Part shown: piece after piece, positions 53,031 to 62,289 of the stretch
Numbering within the stretch: position 1 is the stretch's first letter
How the letters are laid out: each line of letters starts with the position of its first letter
From: Dokdonia sp. Dokd-P16
GTDB taxonomy: Bacteria; Bacteroidota; Bacteroidia; Flavobacteriales; Flavobacteriaceae
Assembly: GCF_003095655.1 (NCBI RefSeq)
Contig: NZ_CP029151.1
Location: 1,301,001-1,365,000, forward strand
Length of the DNA stretch: 64,000 bases
Reading direction: 5' to 3'
Translations under genes and position numbers: made by a program
Notes under the pieces: model-generated
Database searches by the model: none
Told to the model about the DNA's origin: nothing
The model's input: the letters and a program-made list of their open reading frames with translations, nothing else

Positions 53031-54554
53031 CTATCTTCTTCTTAACTCAAATAAATCTTTACGACGGTCTCTTAAGTTCTTAACAGCTCCAAACTGGTTG
53101 AGGTTACGTAATAAGTCTATATCACAATCTGCAATAAGAATCATCTCTGTGTTAGGTGTAGCCTCTGCCTTGATCCCGTTTGCTGGAAATGAAAAGTCAC
53201 AAGGAGTAAATACCATAGACTGTGCGTACTGGATGTCCATGTTATGCACCTTAGGCAAGTTACCCACACTACCTGCTATTGCCACATAACATTCATTTTC
53301 AATAGCTCTTGCTTGTGCACAGTTACGCACACGAGAGTATCCATTTTGAGTATCTGTAAGGAAAGGAACAAAAAGAATATCCATACCATCATCTGCAAGG
53401 ATCCTACTTAGTTCTGGAAACTCAGAATCATAGCAAATTAGAATTCCTATTTTACCACAGTCTGTGTCAAAAGAGTGCAATTTATTACCTCCTTGCATTC
53501 CCCATACTTTTGCCTCATCTGGAGTTACATGAAGTTTTTCATAACGTTCTGTACTTCCATCTCTACGGCATAAATACCCTACGTTGTATAGTAAATCATC
53601 TACCACTTCTGGCATACTACCTGTAATGATATTGATGTTATAAGATATTGCTAACTGTGAAAAACGATTTTTAATTTCCTCCGTATGTTTTGCAAGTTCC
53701 CGTATAGCTTCTGAAACTGGTAGGTGATTATTTTCTGCCATAAGTGGAGCGTTAAAGAACTCTGGAAAAAGTGCAAAATCTGATCGATAACCAGATACTG
53801 CATCTACAAAGTACTCTACTTGCTGCATGAGCTCTTCTAGATCTTTATACAAACGCATTTGCCACTGTATTAAGCCAAGTCTTACTACCTTTTTTTGTGT
53901 AGCTGCAACAACAGATTTTTTCTCATAGTAGATGTTATTCCACTCTAGAAGTACGGCAAACTCACCTGAGTCTTCATCACCAGGTAGGTATCCTTTTAAA
54001 ATCTTAGCAGGGTGAAAATCATTATTGATCTGGAAGTTTAATACCGGATCGTGGATTTCTTTACGCTTTACCTTCTCAATATATTCCTTGGGAGTTACAG
54101 AATCTGCGTGTTTGTGATAGTTAGGAATACGACCTCCAAAAAGGATTCCTTTTAAATTTTGCTCCTCACAAAGCTCTTTACGGTAATCGTATAATCTTCT
54201 TCCTAGACGTAAACCTCTGTATTCTGTTTTAATAAAAACATCGATACCGTACAGAATATCTCCATCTGGCTTATGTGTATTGAATGTGTAGTTACCCGTA
54301 ATTTCTTCATAGGTATGTACACTGTCAAAAGTAGACTCATTGAGTTTTATGGAAAGCGCGCAACCTGCAAGTTTTCCATCAATTTTAATTACTACTTGAC
54401 CTTCTGGAAACTTATTGATAAGTGCAGTAATTTGTTTCTCATTCCAGTACATATCTGGCATATTAGAATACGCCTGTATCATTGCACTTTTAAGTTCTTC
54501 GTAATCGTTGAGCGTAAGATATTTAAGCTCGATATTTTCTATGGATGTTGACAT
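53031..54554 (-). CDS. GNAT acetyltransferase - carbon-nitrogen hydrolase fusion
   Basis: The 507-residue product has an N-terminal GNAT domain (about 8-190, with acetyl-CoA loop RGLRLGRRLYDYR at 113-125) and a C-terminal nitrilase-superfamily domain (about 224-495) with the Glu265 (FPEFF), Lys340 (YEKLH) and Cys374 (ILICYD) triad. It fits known bifunctional GNAT/CN-hydrolases of unknown substrate, possibly amide-type conjugates. The start at 54554 follows a TAATTTTG element. Confidence 0.85.
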   Translation of the reverse strand: MSTSIENIELKYLTLNDYEELKSAMIQAYSNMPDMYWNEKQITALINKFPEGQVVIKIDGKLAGCALSIKLNESTFDSVHTYEEITGNYTFNTHKPDGDILYGIDVFIKTEYRGLRLGRRLYDYRKELCEEQNLKGILFGGRIPNYHKHADSVTPKEYIEKVKRKEIHDPVLNFQINNDFHPAKILKGYLPGDEDSGEFAVLLEWNNIYYEKKSVVAATQKKVVRLGLIQWQMRLYKDLEELMQQVEYFVDAVSGYRSDFALFPEFFNAPLMAENNHLPVSEAIRELAKHTEEIKNRFSQLAISYNINIITGSMPEVVDDLLYNVGYLCRRDGSTERYEKLHVTPDEAKVWGMQGGNKLHSFDTDCGKIGILICYDSEFPELSRILADDGMDILFVPFLTDTQNGYSRVRNCAQARAIENECYVAIAGSVGNLPKVHNMDIQYAQSMVFTPCDFSFPANGIKAEATPNTEMILIADCDIDLLRNLNQFGAVKNLRDRRKDLFELRRR

Positions 54555-54599
54555 GTAGTATGGTTAAGAAGAGCGATTTTTAATTCTTCTATAAGATCA

Positions 54600-54607
54600 C
54601 AAAATTA
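54600..54607 (-). promoter_or_regulatory. -7 promoter element of the GNAT-nitrilase gene
   Basis: TAATTTTG on the minus strand; leader about 38 nt. Confidence 0.45.
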
Positions 54608-54658
54608 GTGCGCTTTTTCTTAATAAATTGCTAAACTTTTAAGAATAATTAATAGCAT

Positions 54659-54697
54659 AAAAAAACCATCACACTTATGATAGTGTGATGGTTTAAA
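54659..54697 (-). terminator. Terminator of rnr
   Basis: AAACCATCACAC and GTGTGATGGTTT form a 12-bp stem about an 8-nt loop downstream of rnr. Confidence 0.85.
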
Positions 54698-54720
54698 CTT
54701 TAATATAAGTGATAAGTTAC

Positions 54721-56925
54721 CTACTGATGCAATCCTTCCTTTACACCTACAAGTGTAAAATCAAGATGCTTCTTCACTAGATCTGCTTCTTTTACTTTTA
54801 CTATTACTTCATCTCCTAGTGTAATTTGATTACCAGATTTTTGCCCTATTACAGAGTAACTATCTTGGTCAAATTCATAGTGATCACCTTTAATGTCTCT
54901 TAAGCGCACCATTCCTTCACACTTATTTGAGATTATCTCTACATAAATTCCCCATTCTGTAACTCCAGAAATAACACCTACAAACTCTTCATCCTTGTGA
55001 TCTTGCATGAACTTAACTTGCATATACTTGATGCTGTCTCGTTCTGAACTTGTGGCTAGCTGCTCCATTTGTGAAGAGTGCTTACATTTTTGCTCATACT
55101 CTTCTTCACTAGCAGATTTACCACCATCAAGATAATGCTGTAATAATCTATGCACCATTACATCTGGATAACGACGTATAGGCGATGTAAAGTGACTGTA
55201 ATAATCAAATGCAAGACCGTAGTGACCTATGTTATCTGTAGAGTATACTGCTTTACTCATAGTACGTATAGCAAGTGTATCTACCATGTTTTGCTCCTTC
55301 TTTCCCTGTACATCTGTAAGAAGTTGGTTTAAAGAAGAGGTGGTAGTCTTACGATCTTTTAAGTCTAATTTATAACCAAACTTGCCTATCACTTTTTCAA
55401 GAGATGCTAGTTTTTCATCATTAGGCTCATCGTGTATTCTGTATACAAATGTCTTTTTAGGAGATTGCTTTCCTATAAACTCAGATACTTTTCTGTTTGC
55501 CAGTAGCATAAACTCTTCAATGAGTTTATTTGCATCCTTAGAAGTTTTAAAATAAACACCCTCTGGATTCATGTCATCATCAAGCTTGAATTTTACTTCT
55601 ACTTTATCAAAAGAAATAGCTCCATCTTTCATGCGCTGGCGACGCATAATCTTAGCAATTCTATCCATTTCTAATGTTGCTTCTACAAGCTCATCAGATA
55701 CTTTGTAGGCTTCTCCAGTAAGAGAAACTTCGGCTGGGATGAGGTTTGATCTGCTTTCTATAATTGCCTGTGCTTCTTCATATGCAAAGCGGGCATCACT
55801 GTATGTTACAGTACGTCCGTACCAAGAATCTACTATTTTTCCAGAGTCTGCTTTCATTTGAAACACTGCAGAGAATGTATACTTCTCTTCATGAGGTCTT
55901 AATGAACAAGCACCATTACTCAATATTTCTGGTAACATAGGTACTACCCTATCTACTAGATATACAGATGTTGCACGCTCATAAGCTTCATCATCTAGTA
56001 TCGTTCCCGGTACGAGATAATGACTTACATCTGCAATGTGAATTCCTATTTCATAATTACCATTCTCAAGTTTTTGAAAACTTAATGCATCATCAAAATC
56101 TTTTGCATCCTTAGGATCTATGGTATACGTGAGTACATCACGCATGTCGCGACGTTTTGCAATTTCATCTGCTTTTATAGATGTATCTATCTTGTTTGCA
56201 AACTCTTCTACCTCTTCTGGAAACTCATATGGAAGTCCATATTGAGCAAGGATAGAATGTATTTCTGTATTATGCTCTCCTGGTTTTCCTAAGACCTTTG
56301 TAATTCTTCCAAAAGGAGAATCTGCCTTATCTGGCCAGTCTTCTATAGTTACCACCACCTTATCACCATCTTCTGCTTTGCCCAGCTTTTTAAGCGGTAC
56401 AAAAACATCGGTGTACATTTTATTAGACTCAGAGGTAAGTACAAAAGCAAACTTCTTTTGAAGTTTTACTACGCCTACAAACTCTTCAGTTTTGCGCTTA
56501 ATTATTTTTGTAATCTCTCCTTCATGCTTCTTACTACGGCGCTGGCGGTAAATATATACCTCTACTTCGTCACCATTTAAAGCTTTATTTAAGTGATGCG
56601 GTGGTACATAAATGTCTTGTTCTAGATCATCTACCATCACATAACCTCCACCTTTTCCAGATACATCTAGAATTCCGGTGTGGTAATTTTTATTTGAAGC
56701 AATCTTAAACTGGCCGCGTTCTTCTTCTATAATCTGCTCTTTGGCCTTAAGTTGCTGTAAGTGTTTGATAATTTGGTTGCGGCTGGATGGATCGTCTACA
56801 TCAAGTTTGGCCGCTATTTGTTTGTAATTGTAGGTTTTTTGGTGATCGTCTTTTAATATTCTAACGATTCTTTCTGAGAGGTTTGATATTTTTCCTGGTC
56901 CTCTCCTTCTCTTCTTGCTATTCAT
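54721..56925 (-). CDS. rnr: Ribonuclease R
   Basis: The 734-residue exoribonuclease has an N-terminal helix-turn-helix-like domain, cold-shock domains, the RNB catalytic segment DPKDAKDFDDALSF with the metal-binding aspartates, and a C-terminal S1 domain (DEEFVGVISGVTEWGIYVEI). It degrades structured RNA 3' to 5'. It lies beside the candidate origin and is transcribed away from it. Confidence 0.95.
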   Translation of the reverse strand: MNSKKRRRGPGKISNLSERIVRILKDDHQKTYNYKQIAAKLDVDDPSSRNQIIKHLQQLKAKEQIIEEERGQFKIASNKNYHTGILDVSGKGGGYVMVDDLEQDIYVPPHHLNKALNGDEVEVYIYRQRRSKKHEGEITKIIKRKTEEFVGVVKLQKKFAFVLTSESNKMYTDVFVPLKKLGKAEDGDKVVVTIEDWPDKADSPFGRITKVLGKPGEHNTEIHSILAQYGLPYEFPEEVEEFANKIDTSIKADEIAKRRDMRDVLTYTIDPKDAKDFDDALSFQKLENGNYEIGIHIADVSHYLVPGTILDDEAYERATSVYLVDRVVPMLPEILSNGACSLRPHEEKYTFSAVFQMKADSGKIVDSWYGRTVTYSDARFAYEEAQAIIESRSNLIPAEVSLTGEAYKVSDELVEATLEMDRIAKIMRRQRMKDGAISFDKVEVKFKLDDDMNPEGVYFKTSKDANKLIEEFMLLANRKVSEFIGKQSPKKTFVYRIHDEPNDEKLASLEKVIGKFGYKLDLKDRKTTTSSLNQLLTDVQGKKEQNMVDTLAIRTMSKAVYSTDNIGHYGLAFDYYSHFTSPIRRYPDVMVHRLLQHYLDGGKSASEEEYEQKCKHSSQMEQLATSSERDSIKYMQVKFMQDHKDEEFVGVISGVTEWGIYVEIISNKCEGMVRLRDIKGDHYEFDQDSYSVIGQKSGNQITLGDEVIVKVKEADLVKKHLDFTLVGVKEGLHQ

Positions 56926-56942
56926 CTATTTTATTTCTGTCA

Positions 56943-56950
56943 CAAAATTA
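56943..56950 (-). promoter_or_regulatory. -7 promoter element of rnr
   Basis: TAATTTTG on the minus strand, 18 nt before the ATG; short leader. Confidence 0.5.
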
Positions 56951-57029
56951 GTCCTAAAAAGCTCAACTATAGCTTTTATGTTAAAAATTTAAGGTTTAGT
57001 AACGTTTTGTATACTTTAAGTTGTTTTTA

Positions 57030-57049
57030 TACGCTTTCGCGAAAGCGTA
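57030..57049. repeat. Iterated palindrome copy 19, full 20 bp
   Basis: TACGCTTTCGCGAAAGCGTA, perfect, about 100 bp upstream of rnr and within the divergent gap. Confidence 0.95.
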
Positions 57050-57177
57050 CTTTAAAGATATAATATCTAAAGCAACTCTTATACCGTTTTTACATAGTCT
57101 CACAAGCATAACAAGATCTGTACTAAAGTTTAACACTCTAATTTTAACAAAATATTAGTATTATCTTAATTAAATCT

Positions 57178-57185
57178 TAATTTTG
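57178..57185 (+). promoter_or_regulatory. Possible -7 promoter element for the small membrane peptide gene
   Basis: TAATTTTG, 37-46 nt before the two possible ATG codons. Confidence 0.35.
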
Positions 57186-57221
57186 CTGTAACGTTTTGAT
57201 TTTTATTACGTCTTTAAGTAG

Positions 57222-57398
57222 ATGACAACTATGAATACCTCCAAATTAATACATAAAAACACAATCTTGCTCCTTGCTATTTTCTTAGTAGGGATCATCG
57301 TCGCTGTGGTATATATCAATGCTACTTTTGAAGAGGAAACAAATAGCCGTCATACTACAGCACCTGTAACAACGAAAGGAGTTTCTTACCACTCATAA
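57222..57398 (+). CDS. Single-span membrane peptide, 58 or 55 residues
   Basis: Read by eye: ATG at 57222 (or 57231) to TAA at 57398. The product has one hydrophobic helix (about residues 15-32, TILLLAIFLVGIIVAVVYI) between a basic N-terminus and a short acidic then Thr-rich tail. No family was recognised. A TAnnTTTG element lies upstream. It is probably a real small gene but the evidence is modest. Confidence 0.5.
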   Translation: MTTMNTSKLIHKNTILLLAIFLVGIIVAVVYINATFEEETNSRHTTAPVTTKGVSYHS

Positions 57399-57599
57399 AT
57401 TACATTTAAGCTTTTCTTTTAAAACGATTCCTTCCTCTTTTTTACAAAAGATAGAAGCATATAGTCATGCCTTCATCTTTCTAGTATTTTTCTTTTCAAG
57501 TATACAGAAAGTCAAGTACTCCGTTTTTTAAAATAAATCACTTCAGGATTATCAAAAATAGTCACTCCCTTTTTTCAATCAATTGACTTAAGAGAGCTT

Positions 57600-58230
57600 T
57601 CATTTTACAGAATTCAATTTTTAAAATTTTAGATGTTATTCACATATATATATATATCATTTGTTTTCTTTTAAAATTTTAAAAAATAATGATGCTTATT
57701 ATATACTGTGAATAGCGGTATAACTTTTAAGAGGGAATATTGTAAATATCACTTTTTGATAGTTGTTCACACCTTATCATACAGTTATTAGATTGTTTTT
57801 CTATTGAAAACATGAGGTTTATGAATCACTGTTAACAAATGTTGATAACCATAGATTATTGCAAATTGCTCATAAGTCGAGTTATCAACTTATTAAAAAT
57901 CGGCTCTTTTTGTGCTCATAAAATTGATCACTATTAAGCAAAGAAAAATTTGGTTCGTGTACCCTAAGTCTAGTATTGTTTTTTTAATCTTAATCTGCAA
58001 GTAGAGTTATCATTTACCGTCAAAAGTTATTGACAAACGCTATTAACAGCAATTCAAGGGTTATTAACAATAGTCTAGAATTGGAATATTTAATAGCTCG
58101 TTATGACAATAAGCACTATAAATATTAAGTTAAGTATCATTATTTCAATTACTTAACGTTATTAACAATTGTTGTGCTTTATACCATAACGTAGTTAAAA
58201 CCTATTAACCGCCTTATTGTTCATATAAGA
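57600..58230. other. Candidate replication origin (AT-rich, DnaA-box-like cluster)
   Basis: The gap between rnr and rpiB contains at least seven 9-mers close to the DnaA box TTATCCACA: TTATCAACA (minus, 57840-57848), TTATCAACT (57882-57890), TTATTGACA (58027-58035), CTATTAACA (58040-58048), TTATTAACA (58061-58069 and 58159-58167) and CTATTAACC (58202-58210). To the left, around 57620-57690, a stretch of almost pure A+T with a (TA)n run could be an unwinding element. Gene direction switches here: genes to the left are mostly minus. No dnaA is in the window. Confidence 0.45.
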
Positions 58231-58276
58231 AGGATATCAGGTTACTACTTATCTATAAAACGAGAATGCTATTCCT

Positions 58277-58284
58277 TAACTTTG
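58277..58284 (+). promoter_or_regulatory. -7 promoter element of rpiB
   Basis: TAACTTTG, 20 nt before the rpiB ATG. Confidence 0.5.
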
Positions 58285-58304
58285 ATTAATAAAACAAACG
58301 TACT

Positions 58305-58736
58305 ATGAAAATCTCTATAGGTAACGACCACGCAGGAACCAGTTATAAGAATCTTATTGTAAATTTTTTAAAAGAAGCTGGACATACCGTTAATAACTAC
58401 GGTACAAACGATGATGGAAGCGTAGACTATCCAGATTTTGGACATCCCGTCGCTAGCGATGTAGAGAAGGGTGAAGCAGATTTTGGGATTGTAATTTGTG
58501 GTAGTGGTAACGGTATTGCAATGACTGTTAATAAACATCAAGGTGTAAGAGCAGCACTATGCTGGATTAAAGAAATTGCAGTCCTTGCACGTGAGCATAA
58601 CAATGCAAATATAATAGCGATTCCTGCCAGATATACCTCAGAAAATCAAGCGCTAGATATGGTAAAAGCCTTTCTAGCTACAGATTTTGAAGGCGGACGC
58701 CACCAACGACGCGTAGATAAGATTGCTTGTAAATAA
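58305..58736 (+). CDS. rpiB: Ribose-5-phosphate isomerase B
   Basis: The 143-residue enzyme has GNDHAGTSYK at the N-terminus and the active-site cysteine in GIVICGSGNGIAMTVNK. It interconverts ribose-5-phosphate and ribulose-5-phosphate. The next gene, GNAT, starts 30 bp further and probably shares its transcript. Confidence 0.93.
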   Translation: MKISIGNDHAGTSYKNLIVNFLKEAGHTVNNYGTNDDGSVDYPDFGHPVASDVEKGEADFGIVICGSGNGIAMTVNKHQGVRAALCWIKEIAVLAREHNNANIIAIPARYTSENQALDMVKAFLATDFEGGRHQRRVDKIACK

Positions 58737-58766
58737 CTCAAAAAAAATTCGCTACGCGATATACAT

Positions 58767-59222
58767 ATGGAAGAACCTGGCATTAGTTTTATTATAAAGA
58801 AGTACGAGTTTATAAGTAGAGACGAGCTATATGACATACTACAGCTCAGATCTGAAGTTTTTGTTGTAGAACAAGACTGTGTATATCAAGATATAGATGG
58901 TAAGGATGATAAGGCCGTTCATGTTTTAGGTTATAAAAATGATGAGCTCATTGCTTACACGCGTATTTTCAAACCGGGCGCTTATTTTGATCAAGCTAGT
59001 ATAGGTCGAGTACTTGTAAAAGAAAACCAGCGTAAGTTCAAGTATGGCTATGATCTTATGAACGCATCTATAGAAGCCGTGCATAAATACTACGATGAGC
59101 GTATTATAAAAATATCTGCACAGAAGTACTTAAAAAGCTTTTACAACAACTTAGGTTTTAAAGAACAAGGAGCAGAATATCTAGAAGATGGGATTCCTCA
59201 CATTGTGATGATAAGAACATAA
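58767..59222 (+). CDS. GNAT acetyltransferase (ElaA-like)
   Basis: The 151-residue product matches the ElaA-type GNAT family: LRSEVFVVEQDCVYQDIDGKD near the N-terminus, then GRVLVKENQRKFKYGYDLM as the acetyl-CoA loop. The substrate is unknown. It follows rpiB in the same direction and converges on the CarboxypepD-like gene. Confidence 0.85.
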   Translation: MEEPGISFIIKKYEFISRDELYDILQLRSEVFVVEQDCVYQDIDGKDDKAVHVLGYKNDELIAYTRIFKPGAYFDQASIGRVLVKENQRKFKYGYDLMNASIEAVHKYYDERIIKISAQKYLKSFYNNLGFKEQGAEYLEDGIPHIVMIRT

Positions 59223-59261
59223 AATTAACGTGCAATTATTGAGATAATTATATGGTTGAGT

Positions 59262-59281
59262 TACGCTTTCGCGAAAGCGTA
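59262..59281. repeat. Iterated palindrome copy 20, full 20 bp
   Basis: TACGCTTTCGCGAAAGCGTA, perfect, 7 bp before the 3' end of the CarboxypepD-like gene in a convergent gap; it could also act as a hairpin. Confidence 0.95.
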
Positions 59282-59287
59282 TTTATA

Positions 59288-59719
59288 CTAGTTTGATTGA
59301 CAATATGATTTTTGGGCAGTGATGTAAACATTGCTATCAAAAAATGATGTCAATTTATTTTTTTCTTTAGCACTCATCAAATTCCACTGATTTATTGCTT
59401 TTCTTGACTTTCTTTTTCCTTTGCCAATTTTTAAGCACAAATAAGAATCATTTGTAGCTATACGACGAGTAATTTGATCAAAGCAAAATGGTAAAGAAAT
59501 AAAAACGTCAAAATTAGTAGGTATGGTAAGGCAAAATTTTCCTTCAAGATCTGTTTGAGTTCCTATGGTTGTACCTAATATAATTACGTTTTGTCCAGGA
59601 AATGGTCTTTTATTTTCATCAACGAGTACCCCAGTTATTTGCCGAAAAGAAGAACTCTCACTTTGTGCTACTACAAGTGTAAAGTTCCAGAGTAGTAATA
59701 AAAGCAATAATATTTTCAT
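59288..59719 (-). CDS. Carboxypeptidase-regulatory-like domain protein, secreted
   Basis: The 143-residue product has a signal peptide ending in LVVAQSES and one CarboxypepD_reg/CNA-B-like module: ITGVLVDENKRPFPGQNVIILGTTIGTQTDLEGKF. The C-terminal part is short and lysine-rich with SRKAINQWNLMS. TonB-dependent receptors often begin with the same module but no receptor follows. It lies 9 bp after the OmpA-domain gene. Confidence 0.75.
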   Translation of the reverse strand: MKILLLLLLLWNFTLVVAQSESSSFRQITGVLVDENKRPFPGQNVIILGTTIGTQTDLEGKFCLTIPTNFDVFISLPFCFDQITRRIATNDSYLCLKIGKGKRKSRKAINQWNLMSAKEKNKLTSFFDSNVYITAQKSYCQSN

Positions 59720-59728
59720 GTCTAACTA

Positions 59729-60604
59729 TTACTTCTTAGCCTTCACCTTCTTGATATAAGTCACATAAATCTCCACACGCTTATCCTCAGAAGGATCTCC
59801 ACCTAGTGGAAATCTGCTTCCAAAACCTTGATAACGCATGCGTTTTTTTGCAACTCCTTGATCTGCGAGATAATCATAGATAAACTTTGCTCTTGCTTCA
59901 GAGAGATTGCGCTTGCCTGTTTTAAGATTGATACCATCGCGACCGTGATCTACACAACATACGTGACCTTGAATCTTAAAAATAATTTCAGGGCGTTCTT
60001 TTAAGTACTTGGCTAGCTTTTTTAGATCATTGTATGACTTCCCGTGTATGTAGCTATAGTTGGTTTTAAAAAGAATATTCTTAAGTAAAATACGATCTCC
60101 TTTAGCTATCGTATCTTCCTCGTAGTTTTTATAGCGATCTATTTTGGTCGTGATTTCATCCGCCTCTTCTACTTCTTCTGGAGTGACAGTGCGCGCTTGT
60201 TTTAGAGAAACAATAATCTCTACTTTTCGATTAAGTTTACGTTGTATCTCGCTTCCTGCATCATCTAATCTGGTGAGTAAAAGCTCTCCCTTTCCATCAG
60301 AATTTTTGATAATCGTGTCTGCAACACCTTGCAGCATAAAGATGTCCTTAATAGTATTTGCGCGATCTTGCGAGAGACGTTTATTATAGGCATCTGTGCC
60401 ACGATCATCACAATAGCCGTAAATGGATATATCCTCTATTTTATCCTTAGGCAGCGATGCGATAAAGCGATTTAAAGACGCTAGCTCTGTTTTAATAAGC
60501 GCCGATTTATCGGTATCAAAAAAGGTTTCATGAGTGCGATCTATTTGCGCACTTACAGAAAGTACACAGAGGTAACATGCAATATGTAACGCAAGGAACT
60601 TAAT
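59729..60604 (-). CDS. Double OmpA-domain protein with apparent ATT start
   Basis: The frame extends beyond the first ATG at 60337 back to ATT at 60602-60604, giving 291 residues. The extra part begins K-F-L-A-L-H-I-A-C and runs as a signal peptide to VSAQ, followed by an OmpA-like module with GYCDDRGTDAYNKRLSQDRA. A second OmpA module follows, with IQGHVCCVDHGRDG, NLSEARAKFIYDYL and YQGFGSRFPLGGDPSEDKRVEI. The protein should bind peptidoglycan in the periplasm. The ATT overlaps the ctpA stop (TATTAA), which suggests translational coupling. Confidence 0.75.
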   Translation of the reverse strand: MKFLALHIACYLCVLSVSAQIDRTHETFFDTDKSALIKTELASLNRFIASLPKDKIEDISIYGYCDDRGTDAYNKRLSQDRANTIKDIFMLQGVADTIIKNSDGKGELLLTRLDDAGSEIQRKLNRKVEIIVSLKQARTVTPEEVEEADEITTKIDRYKNYEEDTIAKGDRILLKNILFKTNYSYIHGKSYNDLKKLAKYLKERPEIIFKIQGHVCCVDHGRDGINLKTGKRNLSEARAKFIYDYLADQGVAKKRMRYQGFGSRFPLGGDPSEDKRVEIYVTYIKKVKAKK

Positions 60605-62225
60605 AATTTAGAATCTTACTATAGCGCTTACTATCATTAAGTACGGTAGTCGCTTCTTTAATTTCTGTATTGTTAATAAGCTGGTATTCATACAGTCCAT
60701 CACGGTAGAAGTATCGTTTTACAATCTCATCAATCAGTAAATTTTGAATTTCCTCTTGACGCTCATCTATCGCTTTATTTTTAGCTTGTGCAATAGCATT
60801 GTCTAGTTGTGAGTATGCAGCTTGTACTTCTTTTTTGAGATCATCTTTTTCTGCTTGAAGAAGCGCTTTTGCAAATGCTTTTTCAGTTTCGGTCTCATAG
60901 TTAAAACCTGTACGTGTCAAGAAGTTTTTAAAATCATTAAAATCTGTTTGAGACCATGAGAATTCGCTCATATCGCTGTACTGATGCTTATAATAATAAT
61001 CTGTAGCGTATTCAAAAATGGCGTTATCCTTAAGTAGCGCCGTAGTCACAGGACTAAGCTTTGCAGATGATACTTGAATGTCTGGCAGTACACCACCACC
61101 ATCAAAAACCTTGCGTCCGTTCTTAGTTTTAAACTCGTTATAATCTTCAGAGTTAGTACGCACGGCATTACCATCATTATCACGATTCCAGTAGTCTAAC
61201 GCTTGAATACAACGTCCAGAAGGCGTGTAATAGCGAGATATTGTAATCTTTACAGAAGTTCCATAAGTAAGAGGCTTAGGACGCTGTACAAGACCTTTCC
61301 CAAAGGTTCTAGCTCCCACTACCACTGCTCTATCATAATCTTGTAAACCACCAGATACAATCTCAGACGCAGATGCAGATCTACCGTTCACAAGCACTAC
61401 TAGTGGTATTTCAATATCCACTGGTTCTTGCTGGGTTACGTAGGTTTTATTATACTTCTTAACAACAGACTTTGTCGTAGTAATAAGTGAGCCCTTAGGT
61501 AAAAAGAGGTTACAGATATTGATAGCTTCACTTAGTAACCCACCACCATTACCACGTAGATCTAGAATGATTTTTTTTGCACCATCCGTCTTTAAACTTA
61601 CAAGCGCATCTTTCACTTGGCTTGATGCTTTTTTACTAAACGTAGTAAGTACGATATACCCAGTATCTCCATCAATTAACTTAGAAAATGGAACTGCATC
61701 AATCTCAACAGAAGAACGTTTTATCGTCGTAGTATTCGTTTTCCCTTGACGTTCATAAGTGATAACAACCTCACTGTTAGGAGCTCCTTTTAATAAATCG
61801 CCAGCATCTCCGTCCATATGTGCAACGGTGATATCCCCTATTTTAAGGATATTGTCACCCGCTTTTAATCCTGCTTTATCTGCTGGATATCCTTTGCGCG
61901 GTTCAACAATAGTCATTTTATTAGCTACGTTTCTTACCGTTGCTCCTATTCCAGAGTAGTCTCCAGAGCGATTTATTTTGGCATCTTCCACCTCTTGCTC
62001 GGTCCAGTACTTAGTATAAGGATCAAGATCTGCAAGCATCCCTTCTATCGCACTATCCATCAATTCTGCAGGGTTAGTCTCATCTACATAATTCATGTTA
62101 AGCTCCTTAAAAAGCTCTGTAAAAATTTCGATTTGCTTTGCAATTTCAAAAAAGTCACTTTTAAAACTTACCGTTGCTATACCAATGGCAACCGCAATGA
62201 TGGGGATGAATATTTTCTTTTTCAT
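60600..62225 (-). CDS. ctpA: S41-family C-terminal processing peptidase
   Basis: The 541-residue product has an N-terminal signal/anchor (KIFIPIIAVAIGIATV), a PDZ domain (YSGIGATVRNVANKM through VAHMDGD) and the S41 catalytic part, with the Ser in NGRSASASEIVSGG and the Lys in FGKGLVQ. CtpA-type proteases process exported proteins in the periplasm. A long C-terminal helical extension follows; AFAKA in KAFAKALLQ here uses codons that do not form the palindrome. Confidence 0.9.
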   Translation of the reverse strand: MKKKIFIPIIAVAIGIATVSFKSDFFEIAKQIEIFTELFKELNMNYVDETNPAELMDSAIEGMLADLDPYTKYWTEQEVEDAKINRSGDYSGIGATVRNVANKMTIVEPRKGYPADKAGLKAGDNILKIGDITVAHMDGDAGDLLKGAPNSEVVITYERQGKTNTTTIKRSSVEIDAVPFSKLIDGDTGYIVLTTFSKKASSQVKDALVSLKTDGAKKIILDLRGNGGGLLSEAINICNLFLPKGSLITTTKSVVKKYNKTYVTQQEPVDIEIPLVVLVNGRSASASEIVSGGLQDYDRAVVVGARTFGKGLVQRPKPLTYGTSVKITISRYYTPSGRCIQALDYWNRDNDGNAVRTNSEDYNEFKTKNGRKVFDGGGVLPDIQVSSAKLSPVTTALLKDNAIFEYATDYYYKHQYSDMSEFSWSQTDFNDFKNFLTRTGFNYETETEKAFAKALLQAEKDDLKKEVQAAYSQLDNAIAQAKNKAIDERQEEIQNLLIDEIVKRYFYRDGLYEYQLINNTEIKEATTVLNDSKRYSKILNY

Positions 62226-62264
62226 AATCTTTTATATCTGTAGTAGACCGTAGTTGTGAGTATA

Positions 62265-62282
62265 ACGCTTTCGCGAAAGCGT
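62265..62282. repeat. Iterated palindrome copy 21, 18 bp
   Basis: ACGCTTTCGCGAAAGCGT, perfect, in the 64-bp gap between the DUF4349 gene and ctpA. Confidence 0.93.
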
Positions 62283-62289
62283 ACGTATA

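Noticed and set aside
57641-57660. (TA)n run as a functional microsatellite
   Set aside because: It is short and lies in a generally AT-only stretch; considered only as part of the possible unwinding region.
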